NCBI GenBank assembly: GCA_944325475.1
Contig: CALVAF010000174.1
Location: 1-10,862, forward strand
DNA length: 10,862 nt
DNA from: an uncultured Helicobacter sp.
Lineage (GTDB): Bacteria; Campylobacterota; Campylobacteria; Campylobacterales; Helicobacteraceae
Direction of reading: 5' to 3'
Shown: piece after piece, positions 1 through 6,040 of the stretch
How the letters are laid out: each line of letters opens with the position of its first letter
Numbering within the stretch: position 1 is the first letter of the stretch
Notes under the pieces: generated by a model
What the model was told of the DNA's origin: nothing
Seen by the model: the letters and a program-made list of their open reading frames with translations, nothing else
Database searches by the model: none
Made by a program: the position numbers and the translations under genes

Positions 1-807
1 GATTTTAAAAGACGCATCACGCATTCTTTGGTATTCTTTATCGGTGAGTGTGAGGGCTGGGGCAATCGTGATAGAATCTCCTGTATGCACGCCCATAGGG
101 TCGAGATTCTCAATGCTACACACGACAATGCAATTATCATGTCTATCGCGGATAACCTCCATTTCAAATTCCTTCCACCCCAAAAGCGATTCTTCTATCA
201 GAATCTCATTGATTGGGCTTGTGTCTAAACCATTTTGCGCTAGGGCTTTAAACTCATCGATATTATACGCCACGCCGCTGCCCCCACCTGCTAAAGTGAA
301 ACTTGCCCGAATAATAAGCGGAAAACCTATGGTTTTAGCTGCCTCTAGGGCTTCTTCTATCGTGTAAGCATAGCGGGATTTTGGCAAATCCATACCGATT
401 TTTAGCATTGCTTCTTTAAACGCCTGTCTGTCCTCGCCCTTTTTAATCGCCTCTGGTTTCGCGCCTAAAAACTGCACGCCATCTAGCATACCCCGCTCAT
501 ACATACTCATCGCCACATTAAGCGCGGTTTGTCCGCCCATAGTTGGCAAAATCGCATCGACTTTTTCTTGCTTGATGATATTAGCAATAACTTCCTCGGT
601 GATAGGCTCAATATAAGTGCGGTCAGCAAAATCGGGGTCGGTCATAATCGTAGCGGGATTGGAGTTTATAAGCACCACGCGATAGCCTAGAGCCTTTAGC
701 GTCTTAGCTGCCTGTGTGCCAGAGTAATCAAACTCACACGCCTGCCCAATGATGATAGGTCCAGAGCCGATGAGTAAAATGGTGTGAATATCGGTGCGTT
801 TTGGCAT
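1..807 (-). CDS. carB: Carbamoyl-phosphate synthase large subunit, N-terminal 269 codons (cut by left edge)
   Basis: CarB makes carbamoyl phosphate from bicarbonate, ATP and glutamine-derived ammonia (supplied by CarA), feeding pyrimidine and arginine synthesis in the cytoplasm. The minus strand reads without a stop from an ATG at 807 to the window edge, so it is only the first quarter of a protein of roughly 1,080 residues in this family. It begins MPKRTDIHTILLIGSGPIII, the standard CarB opening, followed by GQACEFDYSGTQA (residues 22-34). Further on come INSNPATIMTD, the PTMGGQTALN loop, RASFTLAGGGSG of the first ATP-grasp (carboxyphosphate) domain, and ENLDPMGVHTGDS near the cut end. A strong Shine-Dalgarno (AGGGGGG, minus strand 818-812) precedes the ATG. 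It lies 61 bases downstream of gmk on the same strand, with a weak hairpin between. No CarA gene is visible. The identification is very secure; nothing can be said about the missing C-terminal part. Confidence 0.97.
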   Translation of the reverse strand, partial: MPKRTDIHTILLIGSGPIIIGQACEFDYSGTQAAKTLKALGYRVVLINSNPATIMTDPDFADRTYIEPITEEVIANIIKQEKVDAILPTMGGQTALNVAMSMYERGMLDGVQFLGAKPEAIKKGEDRQAFKEAMLKIGMDLPKSRYAYTIEEALEAAKTIGFPLIIRASFTLAGGGSGVAYNIDEFKALAQNGLDTSPINEILIEESLLGWKEFEMEVIRDRHDNCIVVCSIENLDPMGVHTGDSITIAPALTLTDKEYQRMRDASFKI

Positions 808-823
808 AAATCCCCCCTACTTC

Positions 824-857
824 TTAAAAATTAACTTTAAGTATTTTGCTTAAAGTT
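824..857 (-). terminator. Weak hairpin with U-tract between gmk and carB
   Basis: A perfect 9-bp inverted repeat (833-841 and 849-857) with a 7-base loop. Read on the minus strand it is followed by AATTTTTAAG. The position just after the gmk stop fits an intrinsic terminator or attenuator. The stem has only two G-C pairs, so it would be leaky; carB has no clear promoter of its own in the 61-base gap and probably depends on read-through. Confidence 0.4.
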
Positions 858-868
858 TTGCAATAATC

Positions 869-1492
869 TCATTTTTCCCACTTCTGCACAAAGGAATCAA
901 CAGGATACAAACTAGCCTTACAAAAGGCAACTTTAGCGATACAAATTAGAGTTTTAGCCGATTCTTCTAAATTCTCATTAATAATCAAATAATCGAACAT
1001 ATCAAACCTCTTAACCTCATTAATTGCATTCTCTAATCGCTTTTTTATAATCTCATTTTTATCACTTCCTCTCCCACCTAGCCGCTCTTGCAAAACACTC
1101 CTCTTGCTTGTGGTGACAAAAACGCTTGTGGTGTGGTCTGGAAAGGCTTTTTTAATCTTTTCCTGCCCTTGCACATCAACATCAAAAATCACAAGCCTAC
1201 CCTGTCCCAAAGCCTCTAAAATAGGAGTTTTGGCTGTCCCATAATAATTCCCATGCACTAACGCCCACTCTAAAAAAATATCCTCTTGAATGCCTTTTTG
1301 AAACTCCTCTTTAGAAATAAAATGGTAATGCACTCCCTCTCTCTCGCCCTCTCGCCTCTCCCTTGTTGTTGAAGAAATCGAAAAATAATGCTCAGGAAAC
1401 TCCTCTGATAAAGCCCTATAAAGCGAGCTTTTACCCGCTCCGCTAGGACCTGATAGAATCAAAATCGCCCCTTTTAGCTTAACTTCCTCCAT
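869..1492 (-). CDS. gmk: Guanylate kinase
   Basis: Guanylate kinase phosphorylates GMP (and dGMP) to GDP with ATP, an essential cytoplasmic step of guanine nucleotide synthesis and salvage. The 207-residue length is normal for the family. The P-loop GPSGAGKSS is at residues 15-23. The GMP-binding signature follows as S40 plus TTRERREGE with G53, Y56 and F58 (42-58). EWALVHGNYYGT holds the next GMP contact region, and FDVDVQGQ is the conserved Walker-B-like strand. The lid arginines are present in ERLGGRGSD. The ATG abuts the TAG stop of the upstream poly-E gene with no gap, and an AGAGGA ribosome-binding site sits inside the end of that gene, so the two are almost certainly co-transcribed and translationally coupled. 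H. pylori has the same poly-E/gmk order (HP0322/HP0321), but its next gene is tatA rather than carB. Confidence 0.97.
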   Translation of the reverse strand: MEEVKLKGAILILSGPSGAGKSSLYRALSEEFPEHYFSISSTTRERREGEREGVHYHFISKEEFQKGIQEDIFLEWALVHGNYYGTAKTPILEALGQGRLVIFDVDVQGQEKIKKAFPDHTTSVFVTTSKRSVLQERLGGRGSDKNEIIKKRLENAINEVKRFDMFDYLIINENLEESAKTLICIAKVAFCKASLYPVDSFVQKWEK

Positions 1493-2914
1493 CTAATCCT
1501 CTTTTTTAGGGAATTGAATGCTAATATTAATCGTTGCGCCACTCAAAAAATCCTTTAGATTCTGCGTTTGCAAAGTCTGCAACGCCCCTATTAGGGCTTC
1601 TAATGAGTTAATTTGCACATTGCTAGGGAGTGCTGCCTCCTTAGTTTCCTCTTTTGGGATAATTGGCGTCGCATTAGGTGCTTTGGTAATTGGCTCCCCC
1701 AAAGCCTCACTCATTGCCTCTAAACTCAAAGAATCAAATTCATCTAACCCTTCTTTTTCATCTGCTTGCTCTTTACTCTCTACAAAATCTTTTTTAATAT
1801 TAGCCAAAGCGGATTCCTCTGATTCCTCTGATTCTTGAGATTCTTGAGATTCTTGAGATTCTTGAGATTTTAGCTCTGCAAATTCTTCTAATTCTTCATC
1901 AGCACCCTTCATAAGCTGCTCTAGTGATGCTCCTTCCTCTTCTATCTCATTTTCCTCTACTCCCCTTTTTTCTATTTCTGCCACCTCTACTTTGGCAACC
2001 CCTCTGTCACTTTCATTCTCTTGATTATCTTCTAAATCCACCGCCAGCTTCTCAAAATCTATTTCTTGGGCTTCTTGTGTGGCTTCCATAACCTCTATCG
2101 TTTGCGCTACTTCACCAGTCCCAGCTGATTTTACAGCCTTTGTTGGTTCCACAGTTTCCAAAGCCTCCGCAATCTCATCATCAGCCGCTTCAGCCACTTC
2201 CAACCCCTCTAAATCCCCCTTTTGTTCCTCATCAAATTGGAAATCGCCTAAAATGCCTTCCAAATCACTCCCCAAATCATCTACCAAATCCCCTCCTTGT
2301 GCTAATCCCTCCTCATTCTTTTGTGCTAATTCCAATTCACCCTCAAGTTCCTCACTAGAAACCCCCTGCTGCTCCAATCCCAACTCTGCCTCAAAATCCT
2401 TATTTTCGTCCTTTTCCTCTGCAAAAAGCTGCTTAACTTCCTCAATATCATTTTCATCTAACACCTTTGAAGATGGTGATTCTTGCGTGTCAAGCTCCAG
2501 CCCTAAATACTCCAAATCCGCTAGATTAAGCTCCTCATTCTTTGCTTCATTTGGTATCTCTTTAGATGCACTCCCCTCCTCTGTAGATTCTGCAACCATA
2601 AAAGTCATTCCACACACTTCAGAGAGAATCCTCACAAAATCTGTTGGTAAGAAAGGCTTTTGGATATACGCCTCAAAGCCTTCTATTCTCTCTGTAGATT
2701 TAGCATAAAATAAAATCGCCTTTAAATCCGCATTTGCCTGTCTGTATTGCTCTAGCTCCTCTTGCTTGTAGCACTCATCATCAAGCAAAAGCACATCAGC
2801 TTGTATGCTCAAATCAATCTCTTGTGCCTCCACCATATCCAAGCCTATCTTTGCAACACTAAGCGAGACAAGCTTCGTAATTATCGGATTTCTATTCACT
2901 AAATATATTTTCAT
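1493..2914 (-). CDS. Poly-E-rich protein with degenerate receiver-like N-terminus (HP0322-like)
   Basis: A 473-residue acidic protein resembling H. pylori 'poly E-rich protein' HP0322; function unknown. Residues 1-105 look like a response-regulator receiver: an MKIYLVNRNP opening strand, DVLLLDD (40-46) where the phospho-acceptor Asp would lie (D45), AILFYAKS (66-73) and the invariant Lys-Pro of the last loop (K86-P87). The acidic pair that binds Mg2+ after strand 1 is replaced by Asn7/Asn9, so phosphorylation is doubtful. Residues about 107-425 are low-complexity, rich in Glu, Asp, Ser, Gln and Ala, probably disordered, with an S-Q/E-E triplet repeat. The last 45 residues are non-acidic and ordered-looking (INSLEALIGALQTLQTQNL, then GATINISIQFPK), suggesting a binding module. 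There is no signal peptide or membrane segment. The start has only a weak, distant GGAG (minus 2929-2926, 11 bases away). It heads the poly-E/gmk/carB run and is divergent from nucT. The reading frame is secure; the function is unknown. Confidence 0.88.
   Translation of the reverse strand: MKIYLVNRNPIITKLVSLSVAKIGLDMVEAQEIDLSIQADVLLLDDECYKQEELEQYRQANADLKAILFYAKSTERIEGFEAYIQKPFLPTDFVRILSEVCGMTFMVAESTEEGSASKEIPNEAKNEELNLADLEYLGLELDTQESPSSKVLDENDIEEVKQLFAEEKDENKDFEAELGLEQQGVSSEELEGELELAQKNEEGLAQGGDLVDDLGSDLEGILGDFQFDEEQKGDLEGLEVAEAADDEIAEALETVEPTKAVKSAGTGEVAQTIEVMEATQEAQEIDFEKLAVDLEDNQENESDRGVAKVEVAEIEKRGVEENEIEEEGASLEQLMKGADEELEEFAELKSQESQESQESQESEESEESALANIKKDFVESKEQADEKEGLDEFDSLSLEAMSEALGEPITKAPNATPIIPKEETKEAALPSNVQINSLEALIGALQTLQTQNLKDFLSGATINISIQFPKKED
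1812..1865 (-). repeat. Six 9-bp tandem repeats inside the poly-E gene
   Basis: Plus-strand units GATTCCTCT (two copies, 1812-1829) then GATTCTTGA (four perfect copies, 1830-1865). On the coding strand they give Ser-Gln-Glu and Ser-Glu-Glu triplets. The 9-base unit keeps the frame, so copy-number change would alter protein length without breaking the gene. Confidence 0.93.
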
Positions 2915-2966
2915 TTTAGGGGGCGCTCCATTACTTTATTTCAATCTTTTACAATCAAGAATTTGC

Positions 2967-2972
2967 TAGAAT
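2967..2972 (+). promoter_or_regulatory. Extended -10 box for nucT
   Basis: TAGAAT preceded by TGC gives the TGn-extended -10 form common in Helicobacter housekeeping (sigma-80) promoters. It lies 39 bases upstream of the nucT ATG. A Shine-Dalgarno (AAAAGGA, 2998-3004) follows at normal spacing. No clear -35 is seen, as is usual in this group. Confidence 0.55.
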
Positions 2973-3011
2973 TTTAACAACTTTTATCTTAAGATTCAAA
3001 AGGAAATTTTA

Positions 3012-3545
3012 ATGTTCAACAAACTTTTTTATATTTTTACCCTTTGTTTTTTGCTCCTGCCCCCCGCTTTTACGCAATCACTTTATTTCATGCCAAGAGA
3101 ACAAGATAAAGCCATAAAACAGCTAATCCACACCATAAAAAGCGCTCAAAACACCCTTGATATTGCCATTTACAGCTTCACAAATCGCGAAATTAGCAAA
3201 GCTATCCGCGACACCGCTAGAAAGGGCGTGAATGTGCGGATTATCTATGACAAAAAATCCAACAAAGGCAATGATCTCTCTACTATAAGCTACCTTGCCA
3301 AGCTCAAAAACATACAAACCTGCTTTTTGGAGGGCAAACGCTCGCATAATGACAAATACCATGGGCTAATGCACACAAAAATGGCAATTATTGATAAGAA
3401 AGCTTTGATTCTAGGTTCAGCAAATTGGTCCAAAAGCGCCTTTGAAACCAACTATGAAACTTTGATAATCCTAGAGAACAAAGATTTTATCCAAAAGGCA
3501 AAAAGAGAGTTTGAAAATATGTTTCAAGAATGCGAGAAATACTAA
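3012..3545 (+). CDS. nucT: NucT-type PLD-superfamily endonuclease, exported
   Basis: A 177-residue single-domain phospholipase-D-superfamily nuclease like H. pylori NucT (HP0323), a membrane-associated DNase/RNase linked to use of external nucleic acid as a purine source and to transformation. Residues 1-21 form a signal peptide or anchor (K4, hydrophobic FYIFTLCFLLLPPAF), so the enzyme acts outside the cytoplasm. The single HKD motif is complete: H121-x-K123-x4-D128, followed by GSANWS (135-140). DIAIYSFTN (50-58) is the typical PLD strand before the active site, and NYETLIILEN closes the fold. One HKD motif per chain implies a homodimeric active site, as in other single-motif family members. 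It is divergent from the poly-E gene with its own promoter, the same adjacency as in H. pylori. The ATG at 3012 is favoured by AAAAGGA and by the complete signal sequence. The cleavage site is uncertain. Confidence 0.93.
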   Translation: MFNKLFYIFTLCFLLLPPAFTQSLYFMPREQDKAIKQLIHTIKSAQNTLDIAIYSFTNREISKAIRDTARKGVNVRIIYDKKSNKGNDLSTISYLAKLKNIQTCFLEGKRSHNDKYHGLMHTKMAIIDKKALILGSANWSKSAFETNYETLIILENKDFIQKAKREFENMFQECEKY

Positions 3546-3586
3546 TCTTATGGCAAAATTTGCTTAAAAAAGAAGTTTAAAGAGTT

Positions 3587-3618
3587 TCTAAAATGCAGTG
3601 ATTCTAAGTTTCATTGCA
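3587..3618 (-). terminator. Possible intrinsic terminator of tatD
   Basis: An 8-bp stem (3594-3601 with 3611-3618; one G-U pair) with a 9-base loop. Read on the minus strand it is followed by TTTTAGA, which suits a terminator for leftward tatD transcription about 120 bases past its stop. On the plus strand nucT would read into the same hairpin, but no U-tract follows there. Confidence 0.35.
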
Positions 3619-3669
3619 AAATCATAATGTTTCTAGCGCTTGTTTTTTACATACCATGTCTATAGCAAC

Positions 3670-3739
3670 TTTGGGTGGTTCCTTCCAAGTCATTTTAACA
3701 CATTCCAAAGAATCACAAAACCCTAAGAACCACCCCAAA
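3670..3739. repeat. Imperfect inverted repeat abutting the tatD stop
   Basis: TTTGGGTGGTTC (3670-3681) and GAACCACCCCAAA (3727-3739) are complementary over 12 pairs with one bulged base, and the pairing extends two or so bases inward (one G-U). The spacer is 45 bases. The right arm ends one base before the tatD stop codon at 3741. It may be a long stem in the tatD 3' untranslated region or the ends of a small degenerate element. There is no T-run after either arm, so it is not a classical terminator. Confidence 0.6.
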
Positions 3740-3740
3740 T

Positions 3741-4532
3741 TTAAACCCCAAAAAGCACCTTAGTGTTTTGGTTAATTGTTCTAACCAAAATTTCCTTTGA
3801 AATCCCCAAAATCTCACTCATTTTCTCTAGCACAAGTGGGATATAGGCAGGCTCATTTCGCTCCCCTCTGTGTGGGTGGGGTGTTAGATAGGGTGCGTCT
3901 GTCTCTAAAAGCAGTGATTTAAGTGGGATCTTAGGAAAAACTTCGACGAATTTCCTTGCGTTTTTAAAAGTCAAAACCCCACCAATCCCATAATAAAAAC
4001 CTTTTTTTGCAAGGCTAAGAAGCTGGAAATCCGCATTAAAACAATGCAAAACCCCTCCGCTTAACTTTTGCGCATAAGTCTGCAAAATCTCCAAGCTGTC
4101 TGCTGAAGCCTCCCTAATATGCACAATTAACGGCTTTTTATACGCAATGGCAAGTTTGATTTGTGCGATAAAAACTTCCTTTTGAATCCGCTTTAACTCC
4201 TCGATACTCTCTAACTTTGATTCTGCTAAAGCCTCTTCTAGGCGGTAATAATCCAACCCACACTCGCCCACTGCAATACACTTCCTATCCTCTAAAAACC
4301 CCCTTAAAAACGTCTCATCATACAAATACGCATAGTTTGGATGCAACCCACTTGCAAAATAAACCTCCTCATATTGGTATGCTAACTCCCTTGCCCTCTC
4401 CAAATCCTCTGGGTGTGCTGCAGGGATAATAAAACGCGTGATTCCAGCTTCCCTAGCACGTTCTAAAACCGCCTCAAAATCACCCTCAAACCGCTTATCG
4501 TCCAGATGACAATGTGTATCACAAAGCTGCAT
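3741..4532 (-). CDS. tatD: TatD-family metal-dependent hydrolase (DNase)
   Basis: TatD enzymes are cytoplasmic TIM-barrel metallohydrolases; characterised members have Mg2+-dependent 3'-5' exonuclease activity on single-stranded DNA or RNA. The 263-residue length is typical. All metal-ligand motifs are in order: DTHCHLD (H7, H9), VGECGLDYY (E90), VHIREA (H138), GVLHCFN (H163), GIGG (182-185) and LLLETDAPYLTP (D212), then HRGERNEP. The family is therefore intact and probably active. The ATG at 4532 has AAGGA (minus 4544-4540) 7 bases upstream. It is divergent from ribE; H. pylori has the same tatD next to riboflavin synthase (HP1573/HP1574). Several AT-rich -10 candidates exist in the 75-base gap, none decisive. 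The name comes from linkage to tat genes in other bacteria; no role in Tat export is implied. Confidence 0.95.
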   Translation of the reverse strand: MQLCDTHCHLDDKRFEGDFEAVLERAREAGITRFIIPAAHPEDLERARELAYQYEEVYFASGLHPNYAYLYDETFLRGFLEDRKCIAVGECGLDYYRLEEALAESKLESIEELKRIQKEVFIAQIKLAIAYKKPLIVHIREASADSLEILQTYAQKLSGGVLHCFNADFQLLSLAKKGFYYGIGGVLTFKNARKFVEVFPKIPLKSLLLETDAPYLTPHPHRGERNEPAYIPLVLEKMSEILGISKEILVRTINQNTKVLFGV

Positions 4533-4558
4533 AAAATATTCCTTAATTTTTATTTTGT

Positions 4559-4564
4559 TACAAT
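4559..4564 (+). promoter_or_regulatory. Extended -10 box for ribE-flhX
   Basis: TACAAT preceded by TGT (4556-4558), a TGn-extended -10. It is 43 bases before the ribE ATG. The short leader leaves no room for an FMN riboswitch, and none of its conserved sequence is present. Confidence 0.5.
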
Positions 4565-4607
4565 TTTAAAAATTTTAATAGAAATTCGCTTAAACTAAGG
4601 AATACAA

Positions 4608-5222
4608 ATGTTTACAGGCTTGGTTAGGGAGTTTGGAAAAATACGTGGATTCCATCAAAATATCCTCACATTAGAAGCAAAGCACCGCCCAAAAATCGGC
4701 GATAGTATCGCGGTAAATGGTGCGTGTCTCACTGCCATAGAAATTTTTAAAGGTGGCTTTAGCGTAGAGCTAAGCGAAGAAACCCAAGCCAATATCGCTC
4801 TAGAATCCCACCAAAATCTGGTGCATATTGAACCCGCTTTAAGGCTAGAAGATAGGCTTGATGGGCATTTGGTGCAGGGGCATATCGATGGCATAGGCAA
4901 GATTAGCAAAATCACGCCACATTCTGTTGGCACAGACTTTTTTATTACTGCCAATTCTGATATTTTAGCCCTTTGTGTCCCCAAAGGCAGCATTGCTATT
5001 AATGGAATCAGCCTCACTATCAATGAAGTTTTTAGTGATTGCATACGTTTAACACTCATTCCCCATACGCTTCAAACCACCCTTTTTGGGAACTACAAAC
5101 TCGGAATGAAAGTCAATATTGAAACAGATATGTTTGCACGAATGGTGCAGCATTTCTTATCTCACAAACAAGATTCTAGCCTCACTTGGGAAAAGGTCGA
5201 TAGGATCCTAGGGAGCTACTAA
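4608..5222 (+). CDS. ribE: Riboflavin synthase alpha chain
   Basis: Riboflavin synthase joins two molecules of 6,7-dimethyl-8-ribityllumazine to give riboflavin, the last step of the pathway. The 204-residue protein has the two tandem lumazine-binding barrels of the family. Barrel 1 starts with MFTGLV (1-6) and holds GDSIAVNGACLT (31-42) with the conserved Cys40. Barrel 2 begins around GHLVQGHIDGIG (86-97) and holds GSIAINGISLT (127-137). The C-terminal IETDMFARMV is also characteristic. The barrel-2 counterpart of Cys40 is Ser135, as is normal. The Shine-Dalgarno AAGGA (4597-4601) is 6 bases before the ATG. It is the first gene of a two-gene plus-strand unit with flhX, whose ATG directly follows the TAA. 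The symbol ribC is also used for this gene in Helicobacter. Confidence 0.96.
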   Translation: MFTGLVREFGKIRGFHQNILTLEAKHRPKIGDSIAVNGACLTAIEIFKGGFSVELSEETQANIALESHQNLVHIEPALRLEDRLDGHLVQGHIDGIGKISKITPHSVGTDFFITANSDILALCVPKGSIAINGISLTINEVFSDCIRLTLIPHTLQTTLFGNYKLGMKVNIETDMFARMVQHFLSHKQDSSLTWEKVDRILGSY

Positions 5223-5501
5223 ATGCCGCTACCACCAACACAAAAAGCTGTTGCTCTAGCCTATGAACAAAACAAACATCGTGCTCCAAAAATCCTCGCC
5301 AAAGGCGAAGGTCTCATCGCACAAAAAATCATCGAAAAAGCTAAGGAGTATGACATTCCACTTTTTCAAAGCAAGGCTTTGGTGGATTCACTCATTCATT
5401 TGGATCTTGATGAGGAGATTCCACCTGAACTTTATAAAGCCGTTGTGGAAGTGTTTATCTGGCTTTACAAAACCGAACAAAAATCACAAATAAGTAATTA
5501 G
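5223..5501 (+). CDS. flhX: FlhX: stand-alone homologue of the FlhB C-terminal domain
   Basis: A 92-residue protein matching only the cytoplasmic C-terminal fragment of FlhB, the substrate-specificity switch of the flagellar type III export gate. The run APKILAKGEGLIAQKI (residues 20-35), then EYDIPLF and EEIPPELYKAVVEVF, is the standard FlhB-C core. In FlhB the self-cleaving Asn-Pro-Thr-His loop precedes this core; here the equivalent is Pro-Pro-Thr-Gln (4-7), so cleavage is neither possible nor needed, and the protein resembles the already cut fragment. No membrane segments are present. The H. pylori homologue (HP1575) can act as a spare part for the FlhB C-domain. The ATG directly follows the ribE stop, with AGGGAG (5210-5215) as ribosome-binding site inside ribE, so expression is tied to ribE. 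The link with riboflavin synthesis seems positional only. Confidence 0.92.
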   Translation: MPLPPTQKAVALAYEQNKHRAPKILAKGEGLIAQKIIEKAKEYDIPLFQSKALVDSLIHLDLDEEIPPELYKAVVEVFIWLYKTEQKSQISN

Positions 5502-5515
5502 CTCCAATTACAAAC

Positions 5516-5885
5516 TCAAAAGAAAACCCAACTTCCTTGAATATGCCATTTTATAAGCCTCGCAAACACCCACTTTGTAAGCCTCATTTCCTTTTCTTCC
5601 TTAAAGACTTCTTGATAATCTTTATATTCTTCAATTTTTGGAAGTTTCAAGCTTGGATTGACACGACAAATTTCCCCATAAACCTCCATTTCCTACCTGC
5701 ATTTTTAAAATCCCATACAGCACAAAAGGCATTAGCCAACCTGCAAAGCTTTTAGGGTTTTCAAGCACCACCACATCAAATTTAAATTCAAATTGGATTC
5801 TAACTTTTGCTTCAAAATGCTTTTTGAATTCTTTTACATTTCTAAAAACGCTATTTTCTTGCTCCCATGGCTCATTTTTACTTTT
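5516..5885 (-). pseudogene. Frameshifted remnant of an unrecognised gene
   Basis: No intact gene lies between flhX and the PHP gene, but two overlapping minus-strand frames read like protein. Frame A is open from 5885 to a TGA at 5631 (84 codons). It has no usable early start and contains KNEPWEQENSVF, KEFKKHFEAKVRIQFEFKF and DVVVLENPKSFAGWLMPF. Frame B runs from an ATG at 5689 to a TGA at 5516 (57 residues): MEVYGEICRVNPSLKLP, EEYKDYQEVFKEEKEMRL, then KWVFARLIKWHIQGSWVFF. Frame B has an in-frame TAG two codons before its ATG. A single frameshift around 5635-5695 would join them into one protein of at least 120 residues rich in aromatic and charged residues. I do not recognise the family. Alternatively, frame B alone could be a real 57-residue gene. 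Confidence 0.55.
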
Positions 5886-6040
5886 TTACCCCAAAACTTG
5901 CTTGATTGTCTCACATCTTAACTTCAAAGTCTTTTTGAATTTCTAGCATTTTAACTTCAAGTGTAGTTTGACATAATTTTTATCGGTATTCCAAATGGTA
6001 TGAAATATTTTTTCTTAAAAATCCCACCAATAAATTAAAA
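5886..6040. other. Non-coding AT-rich stretch, probably more decayed sequence
   Basis: No open frame of useful length in either direction. On the minus strand short fragments such as EVKMLEIQKDFEVKM appear before a stop and may be the broken 5' part of the neighbouring pseudogene. A near-identical 15-base direct repeat, CAT(C/T)TTAACTTCAA(A/G), occurs at 5914-5928 and 5947-5961. No terminator hairpin for the PHP gene was found. Confidence 0.5.

Noticed and set aside
28..367. Two plus-strand ORFs of 66 and 107 residues at the left edge
   Set aside because: They lie antisense to carB, whose frame matches the family throughout; the ORFs have no family features.
1812..1865. A CRISPR-like array
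   Set aside because: The repeats are contiguous 9-base units without spacers and are in-frame coding sequence.
2079..2708. A 209-residue plus-strand ORF, very rich in serine
   Set aside because: It is antisense to the Glu/Asp/Ala-rich part of the poly-E gene. GAA, GAG and GAT codons read in reverse give TTC, CTC and TCN-like codons without stops, which explains the serine content. It has no ribosome-binding site or recognisable motif.
3656..3763. A 35-residue plus-strand ORF starting at 3656 (MSIATLGG...)
   Set aside because: It has no Shine-Dalgarno, runs into the 3' end of tatD, and much of it is the inverted repeat itself.
4533..4607. An FMN riboswitch upstream of ribE
   Set aside because: The gap is 75 bases of AT-rich DNA with none of the conserved FMN aptamer sequence.
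5537..5755. A 72-residue plus-strand ORF in the flhX-PHP gap
   Set aside because: It is antisense to the more protein-like minus-strand frames of the pseudogene, with no ribosome-binding site.
5975..6010. A minus-strand CCGATAA resembling the -10 of a sigma-28 flagellar promoter, and TTGGAA resembling part of a sigma-54 site
   Set aside because: No matching TAAA-type -35 at the right distance and no GC element for sigma-54; it leads only into degraded sequence.
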